This document shows positions 52,159 to 61,105 of a stretch of 64,000 nt of DNA, piece by piece. The notes below the pieces were generated by a model. It was given only the letters and a program-made list of their open reading frames with translations, was not told the origin of the DNA and did no database searches. Each line of letters begins with the position of its first letter. The first letter of the stretch is position 1. Both the position numbers and the translations under genes were made by a program. Origin of the DNA: Rhizobium sp. 2MFCol3.1 (lineage in GTDB: Bacteria > Pseudomonadota > Alphaproteobacteria > Rhizobiales > Rhizobiaceae); contig NZ_KB898364.1 of assembly GCF_000377565.1 (NCBI RefSeq), forward strand, positions 124,001-188,000, written 5' to 3'.

Positions 52159-52833
52159 ATGTGCGGTAGGTTCACGTTCGAGCACGAATGGTCGGCGTTT
52201 GTCGATCTCTACGACCTCCCGTGGGATTCGGAGCGCGGTCGAAATACTGCGGCCCGTTTCAATATCGCGCCCACTCAGCAGGTTCTGGTTGTTCACAACG
52301 ACGCCGAAGGCCGCCAGATCGCCGAGGAGGCCCGCTGGTGGTTGGTGCCCTTCTGGGCGAAAGAGATGCCGAAAGCCGCGATGTTCAATGCCAGGATCGA
52401 GACGGTCGACACCGCGCCGGCCTTCCGTGAGGCGTTCAAAAGCAAGCGTTGTCTGATTCCTGCGTCGGCCTTCTACGAATGGACACTGAATCGAGAAGAC
52501 AGAAAAAAGGACCCTTGGCACATCCACCTGCCCGGCGACCTGCCGTTTTCGTTCGCGGGCCTATGGGCTCGCAACGACAAGCTCGGCGTGACGAGTTGCA
52601 CGATCATAACAATGCCGGCCGGCGATCCGATGAAAACGCTTCACGATCGGCAGCCGGTGATTTTGGACCCGAGAGCCTACGAGGAGTGGCTCGACCGATC
52701 GACGTCGGGAACGAAGGCCAAGGAGCTGTTGCAGGATAACCTGGACGATCGGCTGGAATTCCATCGCGTGTCCCGGGATGTGAACTCGTCGAAGTTTGAG
52801 GGCAAGCCACTGCCCGAGGTGAACTCCCTGTGA
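52159..52833 (+). CDS. yedK: SOS response-associated peptidase (SRAP/YedK/HMCES)
   Basis: A 224-residue SRAP-domain protein. The processed N-terminus MCGRF exposes Cys2, which forms the thiazolidine crosslink to abasic sites. NARIET, CLIPASAFYEW with the catalytic Glu, and LHDRQPVIL with the His are all present. It protects abasic sites in single-stranded DNA. Placement in a repair-rich island fits. No LexA box was found just upstream. The following gene overlaps its stop. Confidence 0.95.
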   Translation: MCGRFTFEHEWSAFVDLYDLPWDSERGRNTAARFNIAPTQQVLVVHNDAEGRQIAEEARWWLVPFWAKEMPKAAMFNARIETVDTAPAFREAFKSKRCLIPASAFYEWTLNREDRKKDPWHIHLPGDLPFSFAGLWARNDKLGVTSCTIITMPAGDPMKTLHDRQPVILDPRAYEEWLDRSTSGTKAKELLQDNLDDRLEFHRVSRDVNSSKFEGKPLPEVNSL

Positions 52834-53126
52834 CGGTAACGACGGACATGATCTCGGAATTCGTCCGGGCGGCAAACAACGTCCAGCGGCTGGCGCTCGG
52901 GGAGCGGCGTCGTCTCCTGGAGCGAGGTGTGGCCGCCTCTGGGGCTCTAAGGGGATTGCTGACGAAGACGGGCAAGGTCGCCCCGTTGGACGAAGCCGCC
53001 GAGCGTGTGATCGAGGACATCGCCGAGCACATCGATGAGGTGCCCGACGAAACCGTTGCGAAAGCGTTGTTGGCGTTGGCGAGCCAGATGCGGACCTTGC
53101 GCATATTGAACCGGGAGACGGCCTGA
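52830..53126 (+). CDS. Small helical protein coupled to yedK
   Basis: 98 residues, starting at a GTG that overlaps the yedK stop, with a possible internal ATG at 52848. The protein is entirely helical (RLALGERRRLLERGVAASGALRGLL...AERVIEDIAEHIDEVP...). No family is recognised. The overlap suggests a joint role with YedK. Confidence 0.6.
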   Translation: MTVTTDMISEFVRAANNVQRLALGERRRLLERGVAASGALRGLLTKTGKVAPLDEAAERVIEDIAEHIDEVPDETVAKALLALASQMRTLRILNRETA

Positions 53127-53264
53127 GGCAGGCCTGGATGCCGTTATTGTTCCACGCAGGCGGTATGGGCGAAACCTCATTTAGGCGAACGGCGGGCCGT
53201 TGCGGAACAACTCAGTCCTGTCGGGGTTCCTTGCTCCGCTCAAACCGCGGACAGGAGACGACCC

Positions 53265-53418
53265 ATGAAGGCATTCGGCATTGCGTACATCGCGACCCTC
53301 GTTTCTTTCCTACTCATTGATGCGGTGTGGCTGGGCCTGTTAGCCAAGACTTTCTATAGCCAGCATTTACGTGGCTTTGGCGGTGCTGGAACGCGAGCCA
53401 CGGGTGCAGGAGCATGAC
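53265..53418 (+). pseudogene. Truncated DUF2177 membrane protein
   Basis: Starts properly at the ATG at 53265 behind ACAGGAG and reads KAFGIAYIATLVSFLLIDAVWLGLLAKTFY, the N-terminal membrane part of DUF2177 proteins. At about 53375 the similarity breaks off and a short unrelated tail leads to a stop at 53418. The remaining two thirds of the gene are missing. The 300 bases up to the next gene contain only fragments. Confidence 0.7.
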
Positions 53419-53716
53419 GTCCAGGGCGTTGTCCTCGCCCACGTGTGCCTTGATCGCGTTCTTGATGGCAGTAGGCAGTTCCGTGCGACCTTCCGGCAGA
53501 TCACGGATGCGGGTGGAGAGATGAATGGTGCCCTGCTTCATCCCTTCGGGATCGCTGGACTGTCCCCTTCTGGAATGGTGTTGCCGACAGGATACCCGTC
53601 TGGACGTTTGGCCGCTGCTTTCCCGCTATGTTCATACTTCACGGGGATAACGATGCCGCACCCTCGAAAGTCGGCAATTACTTCTGGTAGATGTTGAATG
53701 TTCTCCGGAGGATATA

Positions 53717-54256
53717 ATGGGGCAGTACTTCAGAAGCGACAAACGCATCTTCCAGCCTGGCCAAGTCATCAGGACAGCGGGCCACTTTATCGAGATGCAC
53801 CCTGACGCCGGGAAGCGTACCGAGGAGCTTTTGGAAGCAGCCCGCCCCGAACACAAACCGAAGCGCGGCAGGTCCCTCATGCTGTTCGAAAGCGAGGAAG
53901 AGGCTCGAAAGTTTTGCGCTAGAATGTCAGGCGGACATCTCTACTCTGTTGAGGCGACGGATGCGAAAACCCAGCATCGCGGCGATATGGCTCTGGTTAA
54001 TCACATCGCGGCCCTCGTAGAGGCTGGCACCGATGTACCCGCGCACCTTCCTACGGATTACTGGAACGGAGTCGCGACGCCAGAGCCGATAATAGAAGTT
54101 CTTCTTGAAAGCGCCGTTGTCGAGGCTGATCTTAATTACACGCAGGAAGAGCGAGATGCTTTTATTCGTGCTCTGTACCAGATCAAGCCGAAGCCATATG
54201 CCGTAATAGACGATGACGATGATTGGCCGCTTTTCGTAGCCGGTCCTGCGGACTGA
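53717..54256 (+). CDS. DUF2441-like protein (possible ADP-ribosyltransferase-like fold)
   Basis: 179 residues, with a clear GGAGG site before the ATG at 53717. The N-terminal part (FQPGQVIRTAGHFIEMHP...RGRSLMLFESEEEARKFCARMSGGHLYSVE) resembles DUF2441 proteins, whose pattern of His, Arg-Ser and Glu recalls rifampicin ADP-ribosyltransferase-like folds. The C-terminal part is acidic and ends DDDDDWPLF. It lies in the same small cluster as the DUF4238 and TIR genes. Function is unknown; the fold link is inference. Confidence 0.6.
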   Translation: MGQYFRSDKRIFQPGQVIRTAGHFIEMHPDAGKRTEELLEAARPEHKPKRGRSLMLFESEEEARKFCARMSGGHLYSVEATDAKTQHRGDMALVNHIAALVEAGTDVPAHLPTDYWNGVATPEPIIEVLLESAVVEADLNYTQEERDAFIRALYQIKPKPYAVIDDDDDWPLFVAGPAD

Positions 54257-54323
54257 CAGCCCAATCCGCGCGAGCAGCTCGCTGCTGTTCTGTCTCTCTC
54301 CCTCATCACGCGATGAAGCCCGT

Positions 54324-54590
54324 ATGCCGGCGCGCCCTAGCAGACCACGCATAGACCTCAGCCGAAAGAAGCTTCGGAAGCTCGCGCCCAAGCTTGCCGA
54401 GTTGCTTCGACGCGCCGACGACCTCTCCTTCCTTCAGCTTGCTTGGGCTGTGAATGGCATCCAGTCCGACATGCTGACGAGCGACGCTAAACGCTTTATT
54501 CAGGGGCCGCCCGAAGCCGTCACAAGCGATATCTCGTCCCCTTACTTTGCTCGCGCTACCCAAGCAACCAAACCTGAGCCCCCGTGGTGA
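54324..54590 (+). CDS. Small hypothetical protein
   Basis: 88 residues, basic N-terminus (PARPSRPRIDLSRKKLRKLAPKLAELLRRADDLSF), then LQLAWAVNGIQSDML. It may be the N-terminal part of the broken gene that follows. No ribosome binding site is clear. Confidence 0.4.
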   Translation: MPARPSRPRIDLSRKKLRKLAPKLAELLRRADDLSFLQLAWAVNGIQSDMLTSDAKRFIQGPPEAVTSDISSPYFARATQATKPEPPW

Positions 54591-54949
54591 CGTTGACTGC
54601 CGGAAGTATGGCACGTTTGCCTATGGGGCGAACCTACTGCGAAGGATTGAAGACGCCGAGACGGGTCTGCTCATCACCGCCGACAACATACTTCTGGAGA
54701 TGCCACGCATTGCCTATCGTCAATTTTGGCTGGCAGCGAGGGTACTTCAAGAGCAAGCGCATGTACCGCTACCACTTCGTGTACGGGCAAGGTTTGTGTG
54801 CGGACTACCTCAAGAGCGCACATGGCCTGTCGATTGAGGACTTCGCGTTAGCCTGCGTGCAGCTTCTGGCGACACTGTTCCGAAGACCGTGGATCACACG
54901 GGTAATCCAGGACAACCCGTTCGGTATAGCGCCGGACGCAATACCTTAA
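54547..54949 (+). pseudogene. Broken gene of unknown function
   Basis: Protein-like sequence changes frame: YGTFAYGANLLRRIEDAETG...AYRQFWLAARV in one frame up to about 54750, then KSKRMYRYHFVYGQGLCADYLKSAHGLSIEDFAL in another up to a stop at 54949. At least one frameshift must have occurred. The family is not recognised. Confidence 0.4.
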
Positions 54950-55098
54950 AGATGATCTCGCCGCAACTTCCGGCGATGCGAGAGGAGACCATTGCCACTG
55001 GCGATACTTAGGAGCCTTCACGCGGCCCCGCAGCAGCATGGTAATGTGGAGGTTGTTGACGCTAGGCCCATGAGGAAAGGTTGCGGTGCAGTGGCTTA

Positions 55099-56091
55099 TT
55101 AGTTGAGGCTTTCTTTCGCCTCATCTTGCTCAGCTTGACGCCGCGCGACAATCCTCTTGTGCTGTTCGATTGCCGCACCCACATCAATACGCGGCCGCCT
55201 CTGAAACATGCCGACGATCAGCCGAGGTTCTGGCTTCTTGCCGAAACGATTGGATATAAAGCGTGCTTGGCTCCGGTCCGTCGAATAAACGTACCTCACA
55301 GCGCGCTCCACGACCCGGAGATTAGTATCCTTCACCACATAATCGGGTGAAAGCTTGAGCACCGCATTCAAACGGCGCGAATCCTTCGCTGCCATGAAAA
55401 GCAGTGTTGGGGAGATCGGAAGGCTCCACAGACCATTCTCCTCGCCAAGGTTTCCCCGGATCAGAGGCCTGTCCGAGCTGAGGAGTCTATGTTTGGAGTC
55501 GCTAAGATCAAAAACCGACCATTGGACGTTATTGAGAATGTTGCCAATGCGGCTGTTGTCAATGAACGTCTTGTAGGTGTAAAACATCCTCTGCTGAGCC
55601 GAAGCTTCATCGCGGGACTCGATGAACTCTGCCATAGTGGCCGGAGCGCCCTCTTCCCGGATGCTGGAATAGTAGGCCTCCAACTTTGGGTCCGTTTCAG
55701 CGAGATACTTATCCCACTCAGCACGCATCACGGCCATGTCCTCAGGGCAGCGAAGTAAGAGCGACATGAGAAACCTTGACCACGCGCTTCGCAGCTCGCG
55801 GCTGTACACGTGCTTTCCCTTTTCCATGAACTGTAGCGCTCGCGCTGCCTTTGTGTCGGCCGGTTCGAAGAACTTCTTCTCGAATGCCGCCGCCTTTTCC
55901 CCCTCAAACCCTTCCATCGCGTAGAGCTTCGACTGGTAGCCGGTGGACTTAGGAGACCCGCGTCGAATACTGATCACCGCCCCCTCCTTCTCGAAGATTT
56001 CAAGAAGTCCATCCTCGCCCGTCCAGCGGCGGGTGTAGAACTGTGGGATGTAGTGATGTTTGTCGGCGGGATTCTGGACGGACTGGCTCAT
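55099..56091 (-). CDS. DUF4238 domain-containing protein
   Basis: A 330-residue soluble protein with the DUF4238 signature HHYIPQFYTRRWTGEDGLLEIFEK near the N-terminus and SSDRPLIRGN plus LWSLPISPTLLFMA in the second half. The family is widespread, often found in mobile or defence-rich regions, and has no established function. It is transcribed divergently from the TIR-receiver gene, 347 bases apart, so a shared control region is possible. Confidence 0.85.
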   Translation of the reverse strand: MSQSVQNPADKHHYIPQFYTRRWTGEDGLLEIFEKEGAVISIRRGSPKSTGYQSKLYAMEGFEGEKAAAFEKKFFEPADTKAARALQFMEKGKHVYSRELRSAWSRFLMSLLLRCPEDMAVMRAEWDKYLAETDPKLEAYYSSIREEGAPATMAEFIESRDEASAQQRMFYTYKTFIDNSRIGNILNNVQWSVFDLSDSKHRLLSSDRPLIRGNLGEENGLWSLPISPTLLFMAAKDSRRLNAVLKLSPDYVVKDTNLRVVERAVRYVYSTDRSQARFISNRFGKKPEPRLIVGMFQRRPRIDVGAAIEQHKRIVARRQAEQDEAKESLN

Positions 56092-56438
56092 GCCAACGAT
56101 TTTGCACCATCACGTTGCAGAAGGAAGAGCCACACCGTCTTTGCCCACAGGTATGGGCTGCATTCTGCTAGATGGACGACTGCATCGTACAACTGAACGA
56201 AGAAGCCCCCAGCATGTAGAGACTGTTCTTCAGGCCAAGTTTCCATGTTCGGCGCTTGAAGATGCCTTACAACCACACCACGTAGGAACGTGACCTGTAG
56301 CACCATCCGCACGCGAAGCTTTCCGTCCTCACTGTGGTGGCACCCGGAATACTCGTCAACAGAAACACGCAGGAAACGGTGTTGCAACTATAACCAATAC
56401 CGCATTTGAATAGCCCATCGGCATTCAGAGAGCGGACA
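56092..56438. other. Divergent promoter region of the DUF4238 and TIR-receiver genes
   Basis: No gene is supported. It should contain both promoters. No EcfG, LexA or long inverted repeat was found by eye. Confidence 0.4.
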
Positions 56439-57455
56439 ATGGCAGACATTTTCCTGAGCCACGCGGTGGCAGACCAGAAACTGGCAGAGATGATTGTAGA
56501 CTTCCTAGTTGATGCTATCGGCGTCTCGGAGAAGAGCGTCTTCTGCTCAAGCCTCACGGGCCACGGGAATCCCCTCGCCCACGACTTCAACAAGAACATG
56601 CGCGAGCAGATACAAGACCCAAAGCTTGTCATCTTGCTCATGACGCCCGCCTATATGGACAGCCGGTTTTGCCTGATGGAGCTCGGAGCAACATGGGCGC
56701 TCGGGCTGAAACCTCTTCCTATCGTTGTGCCTCCAGTCACCTTCGATGATGTGAAGAACAGCATTGGCCAAATACAGAGCTGGCGCATCACCAACAGCGA
56801 CGAGCTGGAATCCATCAGGGAAACGGTGTTGGATACGCTTCAGGTGGAAGGCCGCAGCAACCACGCCTTTGCCCGCAAGAAGAAGCGCTGGGAAGAAGAC
56901 CTGGCTATTGCGCTCGACCAGCTTGCGCCGTCACCGAAAGTCTCTCGCAGCGAGTACGACGACCTACAGGCCGCCATGTTCGCCCAGAGCAGCCGTGCCG
57001 ACCTGTGCGAAAAGGATCAGGAGACCCTGAAGGAGGAGCTGGCGAAGTTTCACCGGCTTAGGCCGGTCGCCATCATCCTTGAGCCAGAAAAGCTCGTAGC
57101 CCTCGACATTCAGCAGCAGATTAACAATGCAGGTTTTGTCTGCGCTGGCGTTGCTCGGACCAAAGAGGAAGCTGTTTTGCTGGCGCGTGCGGTACAGCCA
57201 GATGTTTTGGTAGCTGAAACGCGGCTTGAATACAGTTCCGGAATTGATGCGGTTGTGGCCATCAAGGAAGAGCTGGACGCCTACCCGCTTTTCGTGACCG
57301 CCTTTCCCGAAGACCTTCTGTCACCAAAGCGCCCCGACCCGTCCCGCCTCATCACAAAACCTTTTGCCCCGTCGAAGCTGATATCAGAGCTGCGAAAAGC
57401 GTATGCGGATGTGGTTGAGACGAGGGCGCATCTTCACCGCATGGCGCAGCCTTAA
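56439..57455 (+). CDS. TIR domain fused to a PhyR-like receiver with Asp-to-Glu change
   Basis: 338 residues from the ATG at 56439. Residues 1-140 are a bacterial TIR domain (ADIFLSHAVADQKLAEMIVDFL; LVILLMTPAYMDSRFCLMELGATWAL, with the putative NADase Glu81). A charged linker helix (about 170-205) follows. Residues 208-322 are a receiver closest in pattern to the PhyR C-terminal receiver: GVARTKEEAVLLARAVQPDVLVAETRL, then LFVTAFPEDLLSPKRPDP and LITKPF. The phosphoacceptor Asp is replaced by Glu260 (AETRL in place of ADIxL) and the acidic pair is reduced to LEPEK, so phosphorylation seems impossible while the active shape may be mimicked. TIR domains in bacteria commonly degrade NAD in defence. 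No known system with this architecture is recalled. Confidence 0.88.
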   Translation: MADIFLSHAVADQKLAEMIVDFLVDAIGVSEKSVFCSSLTGHGNPLAHDFNKNMREQIQDPKLVILLMTPAYMDSRFCLMELGATWALGLKPLPIVVPPVTFDDVKNSIGQIQSWRITNSDELESIRETVLDTLQVEGRSNHAFARKKKRWEEDLAIALDQLAPSPKVSRSEYDDLQAAMFAQSSRADLCEKDQETLKEELAKFHRLRPVAIILEPEKLVALDIQQQINNAGFVCAGVARTKEEAVLLARAVQPDVLVAETRLEYSSGIDAVVAIKEELDAYPLFVTAFPEDLLSPKRPDPSRLITKPFAPSKLISELRKAYADVVETRAHLHRMAQP

Positions 57456-57544
57456 TCGCGCGGCTTGCGGTGAAGAGGGAGCGGTTGCCTTCGGTTTCCG
57501 CACTTCCTGCAGCGAAGGTGGGGACGGAGGCTTACATCGCGACC

Positions 57545-57745
57545 CTAGCTGTCCCTCGCGCGCCGCCATTTGATGAGATAGCCGAAGCCTGGCCCGATCA
57601 GAATCCCGCCAATGACCCATTCGGTCAGCGTCAGTGGACTTTCGTCCGGGTCGTGCCCGGTTAGATAGAGGAAAAGGAAAAAGGCTGCGACGCCGGCGAC
57701 AATCATCGACAATGCAACAAGTCGATTTTTGCGAGAACTCTCCAT
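57545..57745 (-). CDS. Small membrane protein
   Basis: 66 residues with two membrane helices (LVALSMIVAGVAAFFLFLYL and LTEWVIGGILIGPGFGYLI) and a basic C-terminus. The ATG at 57745 is preferred; the open frame extends upstream without support. It is downstream of dnaE2 on the opposite side of a short gap, on the same strand. No family is recognised. Confidence 0.55.
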   Translation of the reverse strand: MESSRKNRLVALSMIVAGVAAFFLFLYLTGHDPDESPLTLTEWVIGGILIGPGFGYLIKWRRARDS

Positions 57746-57827
57746 GGGCATCCTCTTCGAAACGAGACTTGAGCAAGCTAGTGGTTTTCCCTTGATCGAC
57801 AAGGCCAGTGCCATGCCATCCCGCTCG

Positions 57828-60800
57828 TCAATGGAAGTTCCTTGCTCTCACCTTGAGGGTGTCGATGTGCAGGTCCCGCACGAAAATGTCCCGCGGCTGC
57901 GGTACCGGCCTCGGACGATCCCTGGAGTCTGGACTTCCCGGCGATCCATGAGCAAACTCGTCTCCCCTGCCTGTGGGTATTCTGACGTCGATTTCGCGAT
58001 CCGCCAGTCCTGACAGGTCTCCGCTGAGATCGAAAAGCTGCTGGGCGACCAAATGCACGACGTCACCCTCACGCTGGATTTTACCGTGGATCGCCATCAT
58101 CGATGAGCCAAGCACGACGCGACGCCGCTTCTCGAAAAGCGAGGGCCAAACCACAACGTTGGCAGGCCCCGTTTCGTCCTCAATCGTGATGAACATGACG
58201 CCCTTCGCGCTGCCTGGCTTCTGGCGGACGAGTACCAGCCCGGCGGTGCACACCCAGCGTTTGTCGCGGGCGTTCATTGCGTCCGCGCAGGTGACGATGT
58301 TGCGCCTCTCGAGGTCTTTCCGGAGGAAAGCAATCGGGTGCTCGCGAAGCGTCAGCCCGACATGGCCATAGTCCTCGACCACATTGTGCCCTTCTGTCAT
58401 TTGCCGAAGCTCAACTTCCGGCTCCTGCTGCTCGGGAATGACTGCCGCTTCGCGCTCGGCGGCGGCCGCGAAAAGGGGAAGCGGCTCGTCACGCAGGGCC
58501 TTGATAGCCCAGAGCGCGTCGCGTCGCTGGAGCTTCAGCGACGGCAGGAAGGCGTCGGCCTCGGCAAGCTGAACAAGCGCCTCGGTCGGCACGTTGGACC
58601 GCCGCCACATGTCATCGACGGTTTCGAAATCCTTGTTCATGCGCGCGGCCACGATTCGTGCGACGTCGGCGACGGGGAGGCCCTTCACCATCCGCATTCC
58701 AAGGCGAACCGCGTGGCGGTCGGTATTACCGATGCGCTCAAGCGTGCAGTCCCACCGGGAATTGTTGATGCAGACGGGACGAATTTCCACGCCATGCTTT
58801 GCCGCGTCGCCCACGATCTGCGCGGGCGCGTAGAACCCCATCGGCTGACTATTCAGCAAGGCCGCGCAGAAGACGTCAGGGTGGTGGCATTTAATGAAGT
58901 TGCTGGCATAGGCGATCAGCGCGAAGGACGCGGCATGGCTCTCGGGGAAGCCGTAGCTGCCGAAGCCTTCCAGCTGCGAGAAGGTCTTCTCGGCGAATTC
59001 TGCGGAATAGCCGTTCTTCACCATGCCGCCGACCAGCTTGTCCTTGAAGCGGCTGACACCGCCCGTGAACTTGAATGTCGCCATGCTCTTGCGCAGCTGG
59101 TCCGCCTCCCCGCCTGTGAAGCCCGCACAAACCATTGCTACCCGCATCGCACTCTCTTGGAAAAGAGGTACGCCCAACGTTTTGCCAAGCACCGCCTCGA
59201 GTTCCGGTGTCGGATACTCGACCTTCTCCTTGCCTTCCCTTCTACGGAGATAGGGATGGACCATGTCGCCCTGGATCGGTCCGGGCCGCACGATCGCGAC
59301 CTGGACGACCAAGTCGTAAAAAGTTCTCGGTTTCAAGCGCGGCAGCATCGCCATCTGCGCACGGCTTTCGATCTGGAATGTCCCGAGGGTGTCCGCTTTC
59401 CGGATCATCGCATAGGTCGCCGCGTCCTCCTGCCGGATAGTCGCGAGATCGAGGTCATCGTCCTTGTGCTCCCGGATAAGATCGAAAGACTTCGCCATGC
59501 AGGTCAGCATCCCCAGAGCGAGGATGTCGACCTTCATGAACTTGAGCGCTTCGATGTCGTCCTTGTCCCATTCCACGATCTGACGGTCTTTCATCGATGC
59601 AGGTTCGATGGGGACGAGATCGTCGAGGCGGTCGTGGGTGAGCACGAAGCCGCCCGGATGCTGCCCGAGGTGACGCGGCGCGCCCATGAGCTGCTGTGCT
59701 AGCTGCAGCGTTAGAACGAGACGACGGTCGTTCGGGTTGAGGTTCAGCTCCTTGACATTGCGGTCGCTGACTTCCTCCGACCATGACCACATGCCCGACG
59801 ACAACGCCTTGATAACGTCCTCAGGCAGGCCGAGAGCTTTGCCGACGTCACGGATCGCCCCCTTCGCACGGTAGCGGGTGACGGTGGCGCAGAGAGCCGC
59901 CTTCTGATGCGTGTAGGTCTTGTATATCCATTGGATGACCTCCTCGCGCCGCTCGTGTTCGAAGTCGACGTCGATGTCCGGCGGCTCATCGCGCTCCTGG
60001 CTGACAAAGCGCTCGAACAGGAGGTCGTTCGTGGACGGATCGATGGACGTCACGCCCAGGATATAGCAGACCGCGCTATTGGCAGCCGATCCCCTGCCCT
60101 GGCAAAGAATTCCCTGCGAACGCGCGTAGCGCACGATCGAGAAGACCGTCAGGAAATACGGCGCATACCTCATCGTCTTGATGAGATCGAGCTCGTGCCG
60201 GACCGTTTTCAAGACCTCGGGCGGCAAGCCCTCCGGATAGCGATTAGGTGCGCATTCCCACACATAGTGTTCGAGGGATTCCTGCGCGGTCATGCCGGGA
60301 ACGATCGCCTCTTCGGGATACTGGTAGGTCAGCTCTTCGAGCGAGAACTTGCAGCGGTCGACGATTTCCATCGTCCTCGCCAGGGCTTCCCTATATCTCG
60401 GGAACAGGCGCGCCATTTCTTCGGGAGGCTTGAGATATCGGTCGGCATGGCGCTCGCGCTTGAAACCGACGTCGTCAATGGTCGTGTGCTCCCGGATGCA
60501 GGTGACGACGTCCTGGAGCTGGCGTCTCGAGGGCTCGTGGAAAAGGACGTCGTTAGTGACGACGGTGCGGACCCGGTGCTTCGTCGCCATATTGCTCAGC
60601 TCATGTAACCGCATCTGGTCGTTTGGGCGACGCCGGAGTGAGAGCGCAAGGTAGGCTCGGTCACGGAAGAGGTCGGCGACCTTGCGAAGCTGAACTGCGC
60701 AGCTCTCGTCCGGGAGGTCCGGTACAAGAACAGCGAGAAGTCCTTCGGCGTAGAGCGCCACGTCGTCCAGCGACAGGATACAGTTGCCCTTGCCACCGCG

Positions 60801-61091
60801 CGATTTCCCCAGCGTCAACAGGCGGGTCAGCCGGGAATAGGCGGCGCGGTCGGTCGGGTAGACAAGCAGTGACATCCCGTCCGTCAGGTCAAGGCGGCAT
60901 CCGACGACAAGGCGAACGCCCGTAGCGCGCGAGGCCTCCAGCGCCCGAACGATGCCAGCCAGACTGTTGCGGTCGACTACCCCGACGGCATCGATGCCTA
61001 GTTCCTTGGCTGTCGTGAACAACTCGTCGGCCGACGACGCTCCCCGAAGAAACGAGAAATGCGTGGTTACCTGGAGTTCGGCGTACCTCAT
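57828..61091 (-). CDS. dnaE2: Error-prone DNA polymerase DnaE2 (ImuC)
   Basis: A 1087-residue C-family polymerase. The N-terminal PHP domain starts YAELQVTTHFSFLRGASSADEL. The palm contains the catalytic PDIDVDFEHERREEV, and the finger part RGSAANSAVCYILGVT is clear. A C-terminal OB-fold (VMFITIEDETGPANVVVWP) follows. DnaE2 replaces the replicative polymerase at lesions and causes SOS mutagenesis together with ImuA and ImuB. The ATG at 61091 lies 14 bases after the imuB stop; the longer frame to 61133 would overlap imuB. Confidence 0.96.
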   Translation of the reverse strand: MRYAELQVTTHFSFLRGASSADELFTTAKELGIDAVGVVDRNSLAGIVRALEASRATGVRLVVGCRLDLTDGMSLLVYPTDRAAYSRLTRLLTLGKSRGGKGNCILSLDDVALYAEGLLAVLVPDLPDESCAVQLRKVADLFRDRAYLALSLRRRPNDQMRLHELSNMATKHRVRTVVTNDVLFHEPSRRQLQDVVTCIREHTTIDDVGFKRERHADRYLKPPEEMARLFPRYREALARTMEIVDRCKFSLEELTYQYPEEAIVPGMTAQESLEHYVWECAPNRYPEGLPPEVLKTVRHELDLIKTMRYAPYFLTVFSIVRYARSQGILCQGRGSAANSAVCYILGVTSIDPSTNDLLFERFVSQERDEPPDIDVDFEHERREEVIQWIYKTYTHQKAALCATVTRYRAKGAIRDVGKALGLPEDVIKALSSGMWSWSEEVSDRNVKELNLNPNDRRLVLTLQLAQQLMGAPRHLGQHPGGFVLTHDRLDDLVPIEPASMKDRQIVEWDKDDIEALKFMKVDILALGMLTCMAKSFDLIREHKDDDLDLATIRQEDAATYAMIRKADTLGTFQIESRAQMAMLPRLKPRTFYDLVVQVAIVRPGPIQGDMVHPYLRRREGKEKVEYPTPELEAVLGKTLGVPLFQESAMRVAMVCAGFTGGEADQLRKSMATFKFTGGVSRFKDKLVGGMVKNGYSAEFAEKTFSQLEGFGSYGFPESHAASFALIAYASNFIKCHHPDVFCAALLNSQPMGFYAPAQIVGDAAKHGVEIRPVCINNSRWDCTLERIGNTDRHAVRLGMRMVKGLPVADVARIVAARMNKDFETVDDMWRRSNVPTEALVQLAEADAFLPSLKLQRRDALWAIKALRDEPLPLFAAAAEREAAVIPEQQEPEVELRQMTEGHNVVEDYGHVGLTLREHPIAFLRKDLERRNIVTCADAMNARDKRWVCTAGLVLVRQKPGSAKGVMFITIEDETGPANVVVWPSLFEKRRRVVLGSSMMAIHGKIQREGDVVHLVAQQLFDLSGDLSGLADREIDVRIPTGRGDEFAHGSPGSPDSRDRPRPVPQPRDIFVRDLHIDTLKVRARNFH

Positions 61092-61105
61092 GGCGGGTTC
61101 CGTTC

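Noticed and set aside
51589..52527. A single 312-residue minus-strand protein
   Set aside because: Its first half is the antisense shadow of the well-supported yedK gene; only the part below about 51966 has a SIR2-like pattern.
53371..53697. A 108-residue plus-strand gene
   Set aside because: No ribosome binding site; an overlapping minus-strand frame (53314-53541) looks equally protein-like, and neither can be supported next to the DUF2177 break.
58338..59702. A 454-residue plus-strand frame antisense to dnaE2
   Set aside because: Shadow frame; the dnaE2 polymerase motifs lie on the minus strand throughout.
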